From the NCBI GenBank assembly GCA_017555085.1, contig JAFZHD010000015.1:1-37921 (forward strand): DNA of 37,921 bases, read 5' to 3'. Source of the stretch: Muribaculaceae bacterium. GTDB taxonomy: Bacteria > Bacteroidota > Bacteroidia > Bacteroidales > Muribaculaceae. This document shows, piece after piece, positions 1 to 6,717 of the stretch. A program made the position numbers and the translations under genes. The notes beneath the pieces were generated by a model. It searched no databases. It worked only from the letters and a program-made list of their open reading frames with translations, and had not been told where the DNA came from. Numbering within the stretch: position 1 is the first letter of the stretch; each line of letters starts with the position of its first letter.

Positions 1-139
1 GTGATGCGCCAATGGCGAGGAGCGCGTTGGCGGTGTTGTTCATTACTACAAAGTTTGTGATGTTGTGCACAAGCGGACTCTTGGCACTTACGGCTTCAAT
101 GGCCGCAGACAATGCGTCGGTAGAAATAGAGGTTTTCAT
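1..139 (-). CDS. thiM: Hydroxyethylthiazole kinase ThiM, N-terminal part (cut by window edge)
   Basis: About 46 residues are visible, starting at the ATG whose first base is 139. They contain [19 protein letters not shown] followed by IGAS, the highly conserved N-terminal substrate-binding segment of hydroxyethylthiazole kinase. The enzyme phosphorylates 4-methyl-5-hydroxyethylthiazole with ATP in the cytoplasm, salvaging the thiazole half of thiamine. The rest of the gene lies beyond base 1. Assignment is strengthened by a TPP riboswitch immediately upstream (205-291), the expected control element for thiamine genes. Other thi genes probably follow outside the window, but that cannot be seen. 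Confidence 0.93.
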   Translation of the reverse strand, partial: MKTSISTDALSAAIEAVSAKSPLVHNITNFVVMNNTANALLAIGAS

Positions 140-168
140 TGTGAAAAAGTTTATTATGACGCAATGAA

Positions 169-187
169 ACGGCTTGATTTAAGCCGT
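169..187 (-). promoter_or_regulatory. Hairpin between TPP aptamer and thiM (probable expression platform)
   Basis: On the minus strand ACGGCTT (181-187) and AAGCCGT (169-175) form a perfect 7-bp stem with a 5-base loop, about 20 bases after the aptamer and 30 before the thiM ATG. It is the only strong stem in the linker and so the natural candidate for the expression platform. It is followed by a mixed sequence rather than a clean U run, so classic intrinsic termination is not obvious; control of translation initiation is an alternative. Confidence 0.5.
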
Positions 188-204
188 GAACAATGAAAAA
201 CCAA

Positions 205-291
205 TACCGTTTCCCTGCGCTGTTATTATACATATCAGGTTCATAGGGTATAATCTCAGCCGGGCATGATGCTCAGCACCCCTAACGATGT
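205..291 (-). ncRNA. TPP riboswitch (THI element) controlling thiM
   Basis: Read on the minus strand, the segment carries all the conserved blocks of the thiamine pyrophosphate aptamer in order: GGGGTGC near 277-283, GGCTGAGA (254-261), ACCC followed by GAACCTGAT (234-242), TAATAACAGCG and CAGCGCAGGGA (212-222). The ends can close as a P1 helix, with CGTT at 284-287 pairing with AACG at 208-211. The aptamer binds TPP and in bacteria normally shuts off expression of the downstream gene when TPP is plentiful. It sits 65-70 bases upstream of the thiM start, leaving room for an expression platform. Confidence 0.96.
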
Positions 292-293
292 CG

Positions 294-324
294 CAAATTT
301 AGATATAAAATTCGGTATTGGCAA
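294..324 (-). promoter_or_regulatory. Promoter of thiM riboswitch transcript
   Basis: Minus strand: TTG (322-324), 20-base spacer, TAAATTTG (294-301). This matches the Bacteroidetes primary sigma factor consensus (TTTG, 19-21 bases, TAnnTTTG). Transcription would start a few bases later, just at the P1 helix of the TPP aptamer, which supports both calls. Confidence 0.7.
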
Positions 325-375
325 GATAGTGAGCACAAAATATAATAATCTATGTCGGGATTGCGTTTATAAAAT

Positions 376-1311
376 ATGTCAAAACAAGCACAGATAACAG
401 TTATTGTGCCGGTTTATAACCGCGCCAAACTGATGATTCGCACTCTCGACTCGATTGCGGCACAATCGTTGCGCCCGTTTGAGTTGATTGTTGTGGATAA
501 CAATTCGACCGATAACACGCTTGATGTTTTGCACCAATGGAAGGCGCAGAACGAGTCGGCCGATTTTGTCGTGACCGTCTTGCAAGAGTCGCGTGCCGGT
601 GCGTGCTGTGCGCGCAACAAGGGCCTCGAGGCTGTTAAAACGCCCTATGTGATGTTTTTTGACTCTGACGACACAATGATTCCGACCCATATAGAGAGCG
701 CATTGCGCGCATTGCAAGCCGACAAGAGCCTTGACATTGTGGGCTGGGATGTAACTGTTAACTTGCTTGACGGCAAGGCCGTGAAGAAACGCTTTAGTGC
801 CAATGATGTGCTGTATAATCACATCTTCCACTCGTCGTTTGCAACGCTGAGATATGCTGCCCGAACCGACTTGATAAGGGCTGTGGGCTGTTGGAATGAG
901 GCGATTGCGGGGTGGAATGACTATGAACTTGGTGTGAGAATTGCGCTGAAAAATCCACGAATGGTGAAGTTGGCCGAGGGCGTGGGCGTGAATGTGTATT
1001 CTCAGGCAACATCAATTACCGGCACTAATTTCTCGTCAACACCAGGCAAATGGGAAGCCGCTCTCGACAGTTGTGAGGCGTCGTTGCGTAAGGCCGATAA
1101 GGCCGATTTGGTGAAATGGATTGAAACGCGTCGTGCCATTCTTGCCGGAATGTATCGCAAGGAGGGCGACAAGGCCAACAGCGACCGATTGTTGTCGCAG
1201 GTGGTGGGTCGCGCCACAAATTGGCGTCAGCGCACATTCTATCGGTTTGTGTGCCGATTTATTGCTGCCGGCGGTCGCGGTGTGGCTATATTGGCCAAAA
1301 TGTTTCTGTAA
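376..1311 (+). CDS. Family 2 glycosyltransferase
   Basis: 311-residue cytoplasmic GT-A fold transferase. The N-terminus has the family 2 signature ITVIVPVYNRAKLMIRTLDSI (about residues 7-27), then IVVDNNSTDNT (38-48) for nucleotide binding, SRAGACCARNKGLEAV (72-87), and the metal-binding DSD at 96-98 inside VMFFDSDD. No membrane segment is evident. It would transfer a sugar from a nucleotide-sugar to a surface polysaccharide, lipid or protein acceptor; donor and acceptor cannot be read from sequence. It is first of three glycosyltransferases in one direction, 11 bases before the next, so they are probably co-transcribed and act on the same glycan. No TAnnTTTG box is clear upstream; a TTG at 318-320 lies 20 bases before TATAAT at 341-346. 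Confidence 0.88.
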   Translation: MSKQAQITVIVPVYNRAKLMIRTLDSIAAQSLRPFELIVVDNNSTDNTLDVLHQWKAQNESADFVVTVLQESRAGACCARNKGLEAVKTPYVMFFDSDDTMIPTHIESALRALQADKSLDIVGWDVTVNLLDGKAVKKRFSANDVLYNHIFHSSFATLRYAARTDLIRAVGCWNEAIAGWNDYELGVRIALKNPRMVKLAEGVGVNVYSQATSITGTNFSSTPGKWEAALDSCEASLRKADKADLVKWIETRRAILAGMYRKEGDKANSDRLLSQVVGRATNWRQRTFYRFVCRFIAAGGRGVAILAKMFL

Positions 1312-1322
1312 AATAACGAGCG

Positions 1323-2450
1323 ATGAAGATACTGTTTTTAGGAGATGCGAGTAACTATCACAACTGTTTGGCCGGGGCGTTGCGAAGCCTCGGACACGAT
1401 GTTACCGTGGCTTCAAACGGTTCGCATTGGATGAACACCGACCGCGAGATTAACACCAAACGACCTTTTGGCGGCAAGATTGGCGGCGCATTGTTGTGGG
1501 CCAATCTCAACACGCTGTTGCGCCATCGCCTCAAAGGTTATGATGTGGTGCAGTTGAGCAATCCGGTGTTTCTCGATTTGCGTCCTCACCGTGTGAGAGA
1601 GATTTTCAACCGCTTGAAAAAAGATAACGGCTCGGTGTTTCTGACAGGGCTCGGCACCGATACCGCATACATAAAAATGTGCATCGACTCAACGCATAAT
1701 CTGCGTTACAACGAGTGGATGATTGACGGCGAGGCATCGCCATTTTACAAGCAGAGCAACTCGGTGTTGCACGCATGGTTGCAGCCGCCGCTGAGCGACC
1801 ATTGCGACTATGTGTGTCAAAACATCGACGGCGTGGTGACTGCGCTCTATGAGTATGACCTTGCTTATCGACGCATCATGCCGGCCGATAAGGTGGCCTA
1901 TGCCGGTATTCCGATTGACACCGACAGCGTTGAATTGTCGGTCGATGAAAATGTAGTGCCCGAGCGAGTGAAACTGTTTTTGGGTATGCATCGCGACCGC
2001 AAGGTGGAGAAAGGTACCGACCGCTTGCTTGCTGCCGCCCGCCGTGTCAAAGAGGCTTATCCCGACAAGTGTGAACTGCGCATTGTCGAGAATGTGCCTT
2101 ATGCCGAGTATTTGGAGCAGATGCGTAATTCGCATGTCATACTCGACCAATTATATTCTTACACTCCTGCCACAAACGCGCTGTTGGCAATGGCGATGGG
2201 ACTCACGGCTGTGAGCGGTGGCGAGAGCGATTACTATGACTTTATCGGCGAGAGCAACAACCGCTGTGTGGTAAACGCGTTGCCCGACGATGAGCAACTT
2301 TATGAAACGCTCGTTGATGTGGTGATGCACCCCGAGCGAGTGCCACAAATGGTGCGCAGCAACCGCGAGTTTGTGCTGAAACACAACGACAGCCGCGTGG
2401 TGGCACAGCGATTTGTTGATTTTTGGGAACAGAAAATCGGTAAACGATGA
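1323..2450 (+). CDS. GT-B fold glycosyltransferase (family 1/4-like)
   Basis: 375 residues. The start MKILFLGDASNYHNCLAGALRSLGH is a typical GT-B N-terminal Rossmann strand and helix (glycosyltransferase family 4-like), followed by a conserved-looking linker. The C-terminal half has a second Rossmann domain with EKGTDRLLAAARRV (about 230-243) and a donor-site region ATNALLAMAMGLTAV (about 283-297), which corresponds to the region that in GT1/GT4 enzymes holds the nucleotide-sugar. No signal peptide or membrane helix. The reading frame overlaps the next gene by four bases (ATGA), which indicates translational coupling to the third transferase. Exact sugar specificity is unknown. Confidence 0.8.
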   Translation: MKILFLGDASNYHNCLAGALRSLGHDVTVASNGSHWMNTDREINTKRPFGGKIGGALLWANLNTLLRHRLKGYDVVQLSNPVFLDLRPHRVREIFNRLKKDNGSVFLTGLGTDTAYIKMCIDSTHNLRYNEWMIDGEASPFYKQSNSVLHAWLQPPLSDHCDYVCQNIDGVVTALYEYDLAYRRIMPADKVAYAGIPIDTDSVELSVDENVVPERVKLFLGMHRDRKVEKGTDRLLAAARRVKEAYPDKCELRIVENVPYAEYLEQMRNSHVILDQLYSYTPATNALLAMAMGLTAVSGGESDYYDFIGESNNRCVVNALPDDEQLYETLVDVVMHPERVPQMVRSNREFVLKHNDSRVVAQRFVDFWEQKIGKR

Positions 2451-3271
2451 CACTTGATGTATTGATATGTACTTATGGCCGTGACGGCATTGAGCGAGTG
2501 GCGCAGATGAAGTTGCCGCAAGCCGACGGGGTGGCCTATGTGGTGTCGTGGCAGTTGACCGATGATGAATTTGATGCCGATGTGCCGCAAGCATTGGAGC
2601 GTCAAGACTTGAAAGTGTATAAAATGAATGGCCGCGGATTGAGCCGCAATCGCAATAATGCCATTAGCCATTCATCAGCCGATATCTGCCTTATTGCCGA
2701 TGATGACTTGGACTATACCGATGAGCAGTTGGCGGTAGTGAAAGCCACTTTTGAGCAAAATGAACAGTTAGATGTTGCCACATTCCGTTTTTCGGGCAGC
2801 GGCAAGGCATATCCCGAATATGAATTTGACTTGGCACAGATGCCCAGGGGCTATTATGTGTCGTCGGTCGAGATAGCATTTCGCCGACAATCAATAGGCG
2901 AGTTGCGTTTTAACGAGTGGTTTGGCCTCGGAGCTCCGGTCTTGCACTCGGGCGAAGAGGGTGTGTTTGTGCATCAGGCATTGTGTCGCCGACTAAATTG
3001 CCGTTATTTCCCCATCACGATAACCCACCACGGAGCAACCACCACCGGAGTGCGAACTCTCACTCCCGGAGTGCTGATGGCGCAAGGGGCATATCTGTCG
3101 ATAGTGCATCGCACAACGGCGTTGATGAGAGTGCCATTGTTTGCGTGGCGCAGTTGGCGATTGGGCCGAGTAAAACTGTTTCCCGCAGTGTGCCATCTTG
3201 TGAAAGGCTACATCTACGGGAAACGATATTTTAACACCGACGGCAGCATCAAGCGTCAGCCGCCGCGTTGA
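2447..3271 (+). CDS. Family 2 glycosyltransferase
   Basis: 274 residues, a second GT-A type enzyme of the cassette. It begins TLDVLICTYGRDGIERV, has GLSRNRNNAISHSSADICLI (about 64-83) and a metal-binding DDD at 85-87, followed by LDYTDEQL. The C-terminal third is rich in basic and aromatic residues (MRVPLFAWRSWRLGRVK), which could lie against the membrane; this is inference. The start codon overlaps the stop of the GT-B gene. The gene ends only 6 bases before the stop of the convergent gene at 3278, with no hairpin between them. Confidence 0.82.
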   Translation: MTLDVLICTYGRDGIERVAQMKLPQADGVAYVVSWQLTDDEFDADVPQALERQDLKVYKMNGRGLSRNRNNAISHSSADICLIADDDLDYTDEQLAVVKATFEQNEQLDVATFRFSGSGKAYPEYEFDLAQMPRGYYVSSVEIAFRRQSIGELRFNEWFGLGAPVLHSGEEGVFVHQALCRRLNCRYFPITITHHGATTTGVRTLTPGVLMAQGAYLSIVHRTTALMRVPLFAWRSWRLGRVKLFPAVCHLVKGYIYGKRYFNTDGSIKRQPPR

Positions 3272-3277
3272 TAATTC

Positions 3278-4372
3278 CTACATATATTTTTTGAGGCGAG
3301 TGTCGAGGTCGGCAATATTTTCGACGCGTTCAACGATTTCACCCTTGCGATTGATGATGAAAATCGCTGGAAGAGTTGTGATGTTGTAACTCATGAGAGT
3401 GGCCGCGCCGGTAACAGGCGAGTTGTAAACGGTAATCCAAGGGAGGTTTTTGGCCGATTGTTTCCATTGGAATTCATCTTCGTCAATAGCAACTTGATAG
3501 ATTTCGAGTCCGGCATCCTTGCGCTTTTCATAAATCTTGGCGAGTTCAAGGTTGAACGCGGGCGATTGTTCGGCGCTATAAACAGTAAAGTTGAGCACAA
3601 TCACTTTGCCTTGTTTGGCAAGTTCGGCAAGGCTGTGGGCTTTGCCGGTGTTGTCATAAAGGTTGATGTCGATAACCTGTGCCTCGTTGACAGTGATGGT
3701 GTCGTTGCTTGCGCGAGGTGCAGCGGGGCGGTTAACGAGATATAGGCTTTTGAGATAGAGAGTGCGGGGGTCTTTGGGACGGTTTTGTGTAAACGCGTTG
3801 GCCACAGCGCCGATTACGCGCAAGTCGCTCTTGCTGTTGGCACTGAAAAGGGGAGTGTTGCCCACCTTTTTGTTGATGATGTAATAGGCCACAGAGCCGT
3901 CGGGGTCGGTAAGCAAGATGTTGGTAACTTCGCGTTTGAGCACCGAGTCGGTTGCGATAGCGGCTTCGCCTTTGGCCTTAACCACTTCCATCACTTTGCG
4001 GTCAACCTCCATCAATGCTTCTGCGGCAGCAGAGCCGGCGAGAGTGTAGTCGCGGTCAAAAGCCGATGCGGTAGATGTAACCTCAACAGTCTCGATTGAG
4101 TCAATGGGGAAATAGAGTTTTTTTCCGTCGAGGCTGAGGCGATAGATATCGGGATAACCGGCCGCTTTGTTTTTCATTTCAAAATTACCGTTATCGTCGA
4201 TAGTGGCAGTGTCCATAGGCATCCAACGGCCAAAGGTTGATGTTTCGAGCACGATGTCTTTGCCGGCAGCGCCGTCGATAGAACCTTTAACGGTCCATTG
4301 ATTGCTGTCGCCACAACTGGTGGCGAGGAGTGATAATGCGGCAACAGAAGTCGCCAATATATGTTTCTTCAT
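3278..4372 (-). CDS. TlpA-like lipoprotein with DUF4369 domain and no active-site cysteines
   Basis: 364 residues. The N-terminus is a lipoprotein signal with lipobox LLATSC (Cys20). Next comes a DUF4369 domain (WTVKGSIDGAAGKDIVLET, about 26-44, onward to about 110), a helical linker, and a C-terminal AhpC/TSA thioredoxin-like domain (about 230-364) with the cis-proline loop TLPAIFIINRKGEIV. In active relatives the first helix begins WCxxC; here the same place reads VLNFTVYSAEQSPAFN, so both cysteines are replaced by serine, and Cys20 is the only cysteine of the whole protein. It cannot do disulfide chemistry in the normal way. Likely anchored to the cell envelope; a structural or binding role is inferred. 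A TAAATTTG box lies upstream at 4396-4403. Confidence 0.82.
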   Translation of the reverse strand: MKKHILATSVAALSLLATSCGDSNQWTVKGSIDGAAGKDIVLETSTFGRWMPMDTATIDDNGNFEMKNKAAGYPDIYRLSLDGKKLYFPIDSIETVEVTSTASAFDRDYTLAGSAAAEALMEVDRKVMEVVKAKGEAAIATDSVLKREVTNILLTDPDGSVAYYIINKKVGNTPLFSANSKSDLRVIGAVANAFTQNRPKDPRTLYLKSLYLVNRPAAPRASNDTITVNEAQVIDINLYDNTGKAHSLAELAKQGKVIVLNFTVYSAEQSPAFNLELAKIYEKRKDAGLEIYQVAIDEDEFQWKQSAKNLPWITVYNSPVTGAATLMSYNITTLPAIFIINRKGEIVERVENIADLDTRLKKYM

Positions 4373-4395
4373 TTTATCGGGTTGATTATTTTACG

Positions 4396-4403
4396 CAAAT
4401 TTA
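4396..4403 (-). promoter_or_regulatory. Promoter -7 box for the Cys-less TlpA-like gene
   Basis: TAAATTTG on the minus strand, 23 bases before the ATG at 4372. No good TTG is found 19-21 bases upstream, so only the -7 element is supported. Confidence 0.4.
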
Positions 4404-4511
4404 GTAAAACATTTCGGAATATAGCCCTTTAGCCACCGTTTAATAATCATTTAATGTAAAAACCGAGCGAATTAGCAGTGTAAAAGGTGTCGTAAATTCG
4501 GGGATAATGCT

Positions 4512-4519
4512 TAATTTTG
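4512..4519 (+). promoter_or_regulatory. Promoter -7 box for TSCPD/GlmU-like operon
   Basis: TAATTTTG matches TAnnTTTG and lies 32 bases before the ATG at 4552. The upstream element is poor (TCG where TTG is expected). Confidence 0.4.
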
Positions 4520-4551
4520 CGGTCAAATAAAAACATAAAAAGCAAAGATTT

Positions 4552-4809
4552 ATGGCAAAATATAGTTATCGCACGAGCGGAACATGCTCGCAGGCTATTG
4601 AGATAGAAATTGAAGGCGATGTGATTAAAAGCGTGATGTTTTATGGCGGTTGCGACGGCAATCTCAAAGGCATATCGGCGTTGGTGGCCGGCATGAAGGC
4701 GCAAGATGTGATTGACCGCCTCAAAGGCACTCGTTGCGGCATGAAGGCTACATCGTGTCCCGACCAATTAGCCCAAGCGCTCACTGCAATTTTGTCTCAA
4801 AACCAATAA
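4552..4809 (+). CDS. TSCPD domain protein (TIGR03905-like)
   Basis: 85 residues, the whole length being one small TSCPD domain. The name-giving TSCPD is visible at residues 67-71, with other cysteines at 12 (SGTCSQ), 34 (GGCDGN) and 62 (RCGM), matching the conserved pattern of the small TIGR03905 family. Related domains occur at the C-terminus of some class II ribonucleotide reductases. The function of the free-standing form is unknown; the cysteines suggest metal or redox chemistry. It is 7 bases upstream of the GlmU-like gene and clearly in one operon with it. Cytoplasmic; no signal sequence. Confidence 0.85.
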   Translation: MAKYSYRTSGTCSQAIEIEIEGDVIKSVMFYGGCDGNLKGISALVAGMKAQDVIDRLKGTRCGMKATSCPDQLAQALTAILSQNQ

Positions 4810-4816
4810 AGCAATA

Positions 4817-6010
4817 ATGAGAAATATCATACTCTTTGACGATAAGGTGGCACGCGAAAATTTGTTGCCACTGTCGTTTACGCGCCCTGTTGCCGATATG
4901 CGATTTGGCATTATGACCATTCGTCAAAAATGGGAAAAGGCTCTTGCCGGAAATTACAGTTATCTGACCGTTGAATATCTGTCAAAAAAATATGCCAAGA
5001 GCATTGCAGCTGAAAATGTGTTTATCGCCGGCAATGTTTGCCCCGACAGCGAGTTGGTAGCAATGATTGAGACGATGAAAGAGGGTGATGCCATTACGAG
5101 CGACAAGGGCTTGGTGGCGTTTTGCGGCTCGCTGACCGACTTTGAATGCCGCCAATGGCGCAACGAGACCCGATTGCGTCACACTCCGTTGGCCATAAAC
5201 ATGCTGTATGATATATTCTTGAACAACGATAAAGCGCTTGAACAAGATTTCAAGGTGCTCACGGCAGGTCGCAAGAGCGCGCCGTTGAGCAAAACCAATA
5301 CGGTGGTGGGCGATGCCGTTGCCGCCGATGGCACTCCACGAATTTTTGTTGAGGAAGGCGCTGTGGTTGAAGCTGCAGTGCTCAATGTTGTCAACGGCCC
5401 TATTTACATCGGTCGCGATGCCGAGGTGATGGAGGGTTCGTGTATTCGTGCGCCGTTTGCATTGTGTGACCACGCCGTTGTGAACATGGGCGCTCGCATC
5501 TATGGCGCAACCACAATCGGCCCATATTGCAAGGTGGGCGGCGAGTTGAACAATGTGGTGATGATTGGTTACAGCAACAAGGCCCATGACGGATTCTTGG
5601 GCAATGCCGTGATTGGCGAATGGTGTAACTTGGGTGGCGGCACTACTGCCTCAAACCTCAAAAACGATTACACCGAAATCAAGTTGTGGAATTATCCCGC
5701 ACACCGATTTTTGCGCACCGGCTTGCAATTCTGCGGCTTGATAATGGGCGACCACTCAAAAACCGGCATAAATTGCATGTTCAACACGGCAACTGTGGTG
5801 GGTGTAGGCGTTAACATTCACGGAGCTGGATTTCCGCGCAACTTTGTCGCATCGTTCAGCGAGGGCAGTTCGGCCGGATTTACCGATGTGTCGTTGGCAA
5901 AATTCTTTGACATAGCCGAGCGAATGATGGCCCGCCGAAAGGTCGAACTTACCGAAACCGACCGCGAGATATTCAATTCGATTTACAATATCGCTGATAC
6001 ATACAAATAA
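4817..6010 (+). CDS. GlmU-like sugar nucleotidyltransferase/acetyltransferase (alternative bacterial GlmU family)
   Basis: 397 residues. The N-terminal part, starting NIILFDDKVARENLLPLSFT and continuing RPVADMRFG, is the divergent NTP-transferase-like domain of the alternative GlmU family found in Bacteroidetes. From about residue 190 the protein is a left-handed beta-helix of hexapeptide repeats (IYIGRDAEVMEGSCIRAPFAL, ARIYGATTIGPYCKVGG, GEWCNLGGGTTASNLKNDY). The family is annotated as UDP-N-acetylglucosamine diphosphorylase/glucosamine-1-phosphate N-acetyltransferase, which would feed peptidoglycan and glycan synthesis. Which half reactions it keeps is not evident. It is followed by a strong terminator at 6013-6037 shared with the convergent gene. 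Confidence 0.82.
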   Translation: MRNIILFDDKVARENLLPLSFTRPVADMRFGIMTIRQKWEKALAGNYSYLTVEYLSKKYAKSIAAENVFIAGNVCPDSELVAMIETMKEGDAITSDKGLVAFCGSLTDFECRQWRNETRLRHTPLAINMLYDIFLNNDKALEQDFKVLTAGRKSAPLSKTNTVVGDAVAADGTPRIFVEEGAVVEAAVLNVVNGPIYIGRDAEVMEGSCIRAPFALCDHAVVNMGARIYGATTIGPYCKVGGELNNVVMIGYSNKAHDGFLGNAVIGEWCNLGGGTTASNLKNDYTEIKLWNYPAHRFLRTGLQFCGLIMGDHSKTGINCMFNTATVVGVGVNIHGAGFPRNFVASFSEGSSAGFTDVSLAKFFDIAERMMARRKVELTETDREIFNSIYNIADTYK

Positions 6011-6012
6011 AG

Positions 6013-6045
6013 CAAAAGCCTCAAATCGAGGCTTTTGTCATTATT
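6013..6045. terminator. Bidirectional terminator between GlmU-like gene and 6062 gene
   Basis: CAAAAGCCTC (6013-6022) pairs perfectly with GAGGCTTTTG (6028-6037) around a 5-base loop; T-rich sequence follows on both strands. It lies between two convergent genes. Confidence 0.85.
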
Positions 6046-6061
6046 GGGGACGGGTTGTTTG

Positions 6062-6658
6062 TTATGCGAGAACTTCAAGGGTTGTCAAGCCGTTGCGTTG
6101 GCCAACGACATAGCGGGCATTTGGGTCGGGTGTTGAGGTTTCATTGGCGCGTTGAAACATATCCATGTATAATTCGCGGCCTTTTTGAAACTGCATGCAC
6201 GAGAACGAGTCGCCGGGCTTGATTGATGAGTTTTCGGTTGTCTCGGCTTCAAAGCGATTGTCACCAAGATATTTGACGGTGATGAGTCGGTCGGGTTGCC
6301 AGCCGATGCGCAATCGTGTGCCGACAGTGAGGTTGGTCGATAAAATGCTGTTAGCCGTGAAAATTTCTGATTCTTTTTGGTCCTCGTTGCGAAGCATTTG
6401 GCAGAAACTGTCCCAATCATTGGCGTTTACAAGTCGTGCAAGCACCGAGAGAGTACGCATTGACACTGTGTCGTAGCCGCGAGTAGAGTATCCCCACACG
6501 CGTTCGAGGGTGGTTTCTGACATGTGCTCTTTTAACTGTCGCTCAATAAAGTCGACGAGCATCACAAAGTCGTTGTGGGTTTTCATTTGAAAGCCCACAG
6601 TCTCTTCGACACGATTGCGAAGAGCGGCAATTTGAGGTAAATCGGTCTTGAAATTCAT
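6062..6658 (-). CDS. Putative DNA-binding/regulatory protein of Bacteroidales, unknown function
   Basis: 198 residues, no signal peptide. Residues about 45-85 (MSETTLERVWGYSTRGYD, then VSMRTLSVLARLVNANDWDSF) match a motif I know from many Bacteroidetes proteins, in the form of LSxxTLKRLWGY followed by STLDxLARYLGYxDWxxF, which reads like a helix-turn-helix. The C-terminal half (about 105-198) looks like a small beta domain (GTRLRIGWQPDRLITVKYLGD, GRELYMDMF). The precise function is not known to me; a regulator is inferred. It diverges from the membrane kinase at 6718, and the two promoters overlap. The promoter at 6666-6696 leaves almost no 5' leader. Confidence 0.7.
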   Translation of the reverse strand: MNFKTDLPQIAALRNRVEETVGFQMKTHNDFVMLVDFIERQLKEHMSETTLERVWGYSTRGYDTVSMRTLSVLARLVNANDWDSFCQMLRNEDQKESEIFTANSILSTNLTVGTRLRIGWQPDRLITVKYLGDNRFEAETTENSSIKPGDSFSCMQFQKGRELYMDMFQRANETSTPDPNARYVVGQRNGLTTLEVLA

Positions 6659-6665
6659 AGTGATA

Positions 6666-6696
6666 CAAAAATAATTACTAATTTTGAATTATCAAA
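6666..6696 (-). promoter_or_regulatory. Promoter of the 6062-6658 gene, overlapping that of the kinase
   Basis: Minus strand: TTTG (6693-6696), 19-base spacer, TATTTTTG (6666-6673). Only 7 bases separate the -7 box from the ATG at 6658, so the mRNA would be nearly leaderless. On the plus strand TAATTTTG at 6679-6686 lies inside the same spacer and is the candidate -7 box for the kinase gene. Confidence 0.65.
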
Positions 6697-6717
6697 CTGA
6701 AATATCGGCAATTGGAT

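Noticed and set aside
341..346. TATAAT as a sigma-70 style promoter for the first glycosyltransferase
   Set aside because: The Bacteroidetes primary sigma factor prefers TAnnTTTG, and TATAAT is common by chance in such A/T-rich DNA; kept only as a remark.
4982..5587. Open frame of 201 codons on the minus strand inside the GlmU-like gene
   Set aside because: His- and Asn-rich shadow of the left-handed beta-helix repeats; no support of its own.
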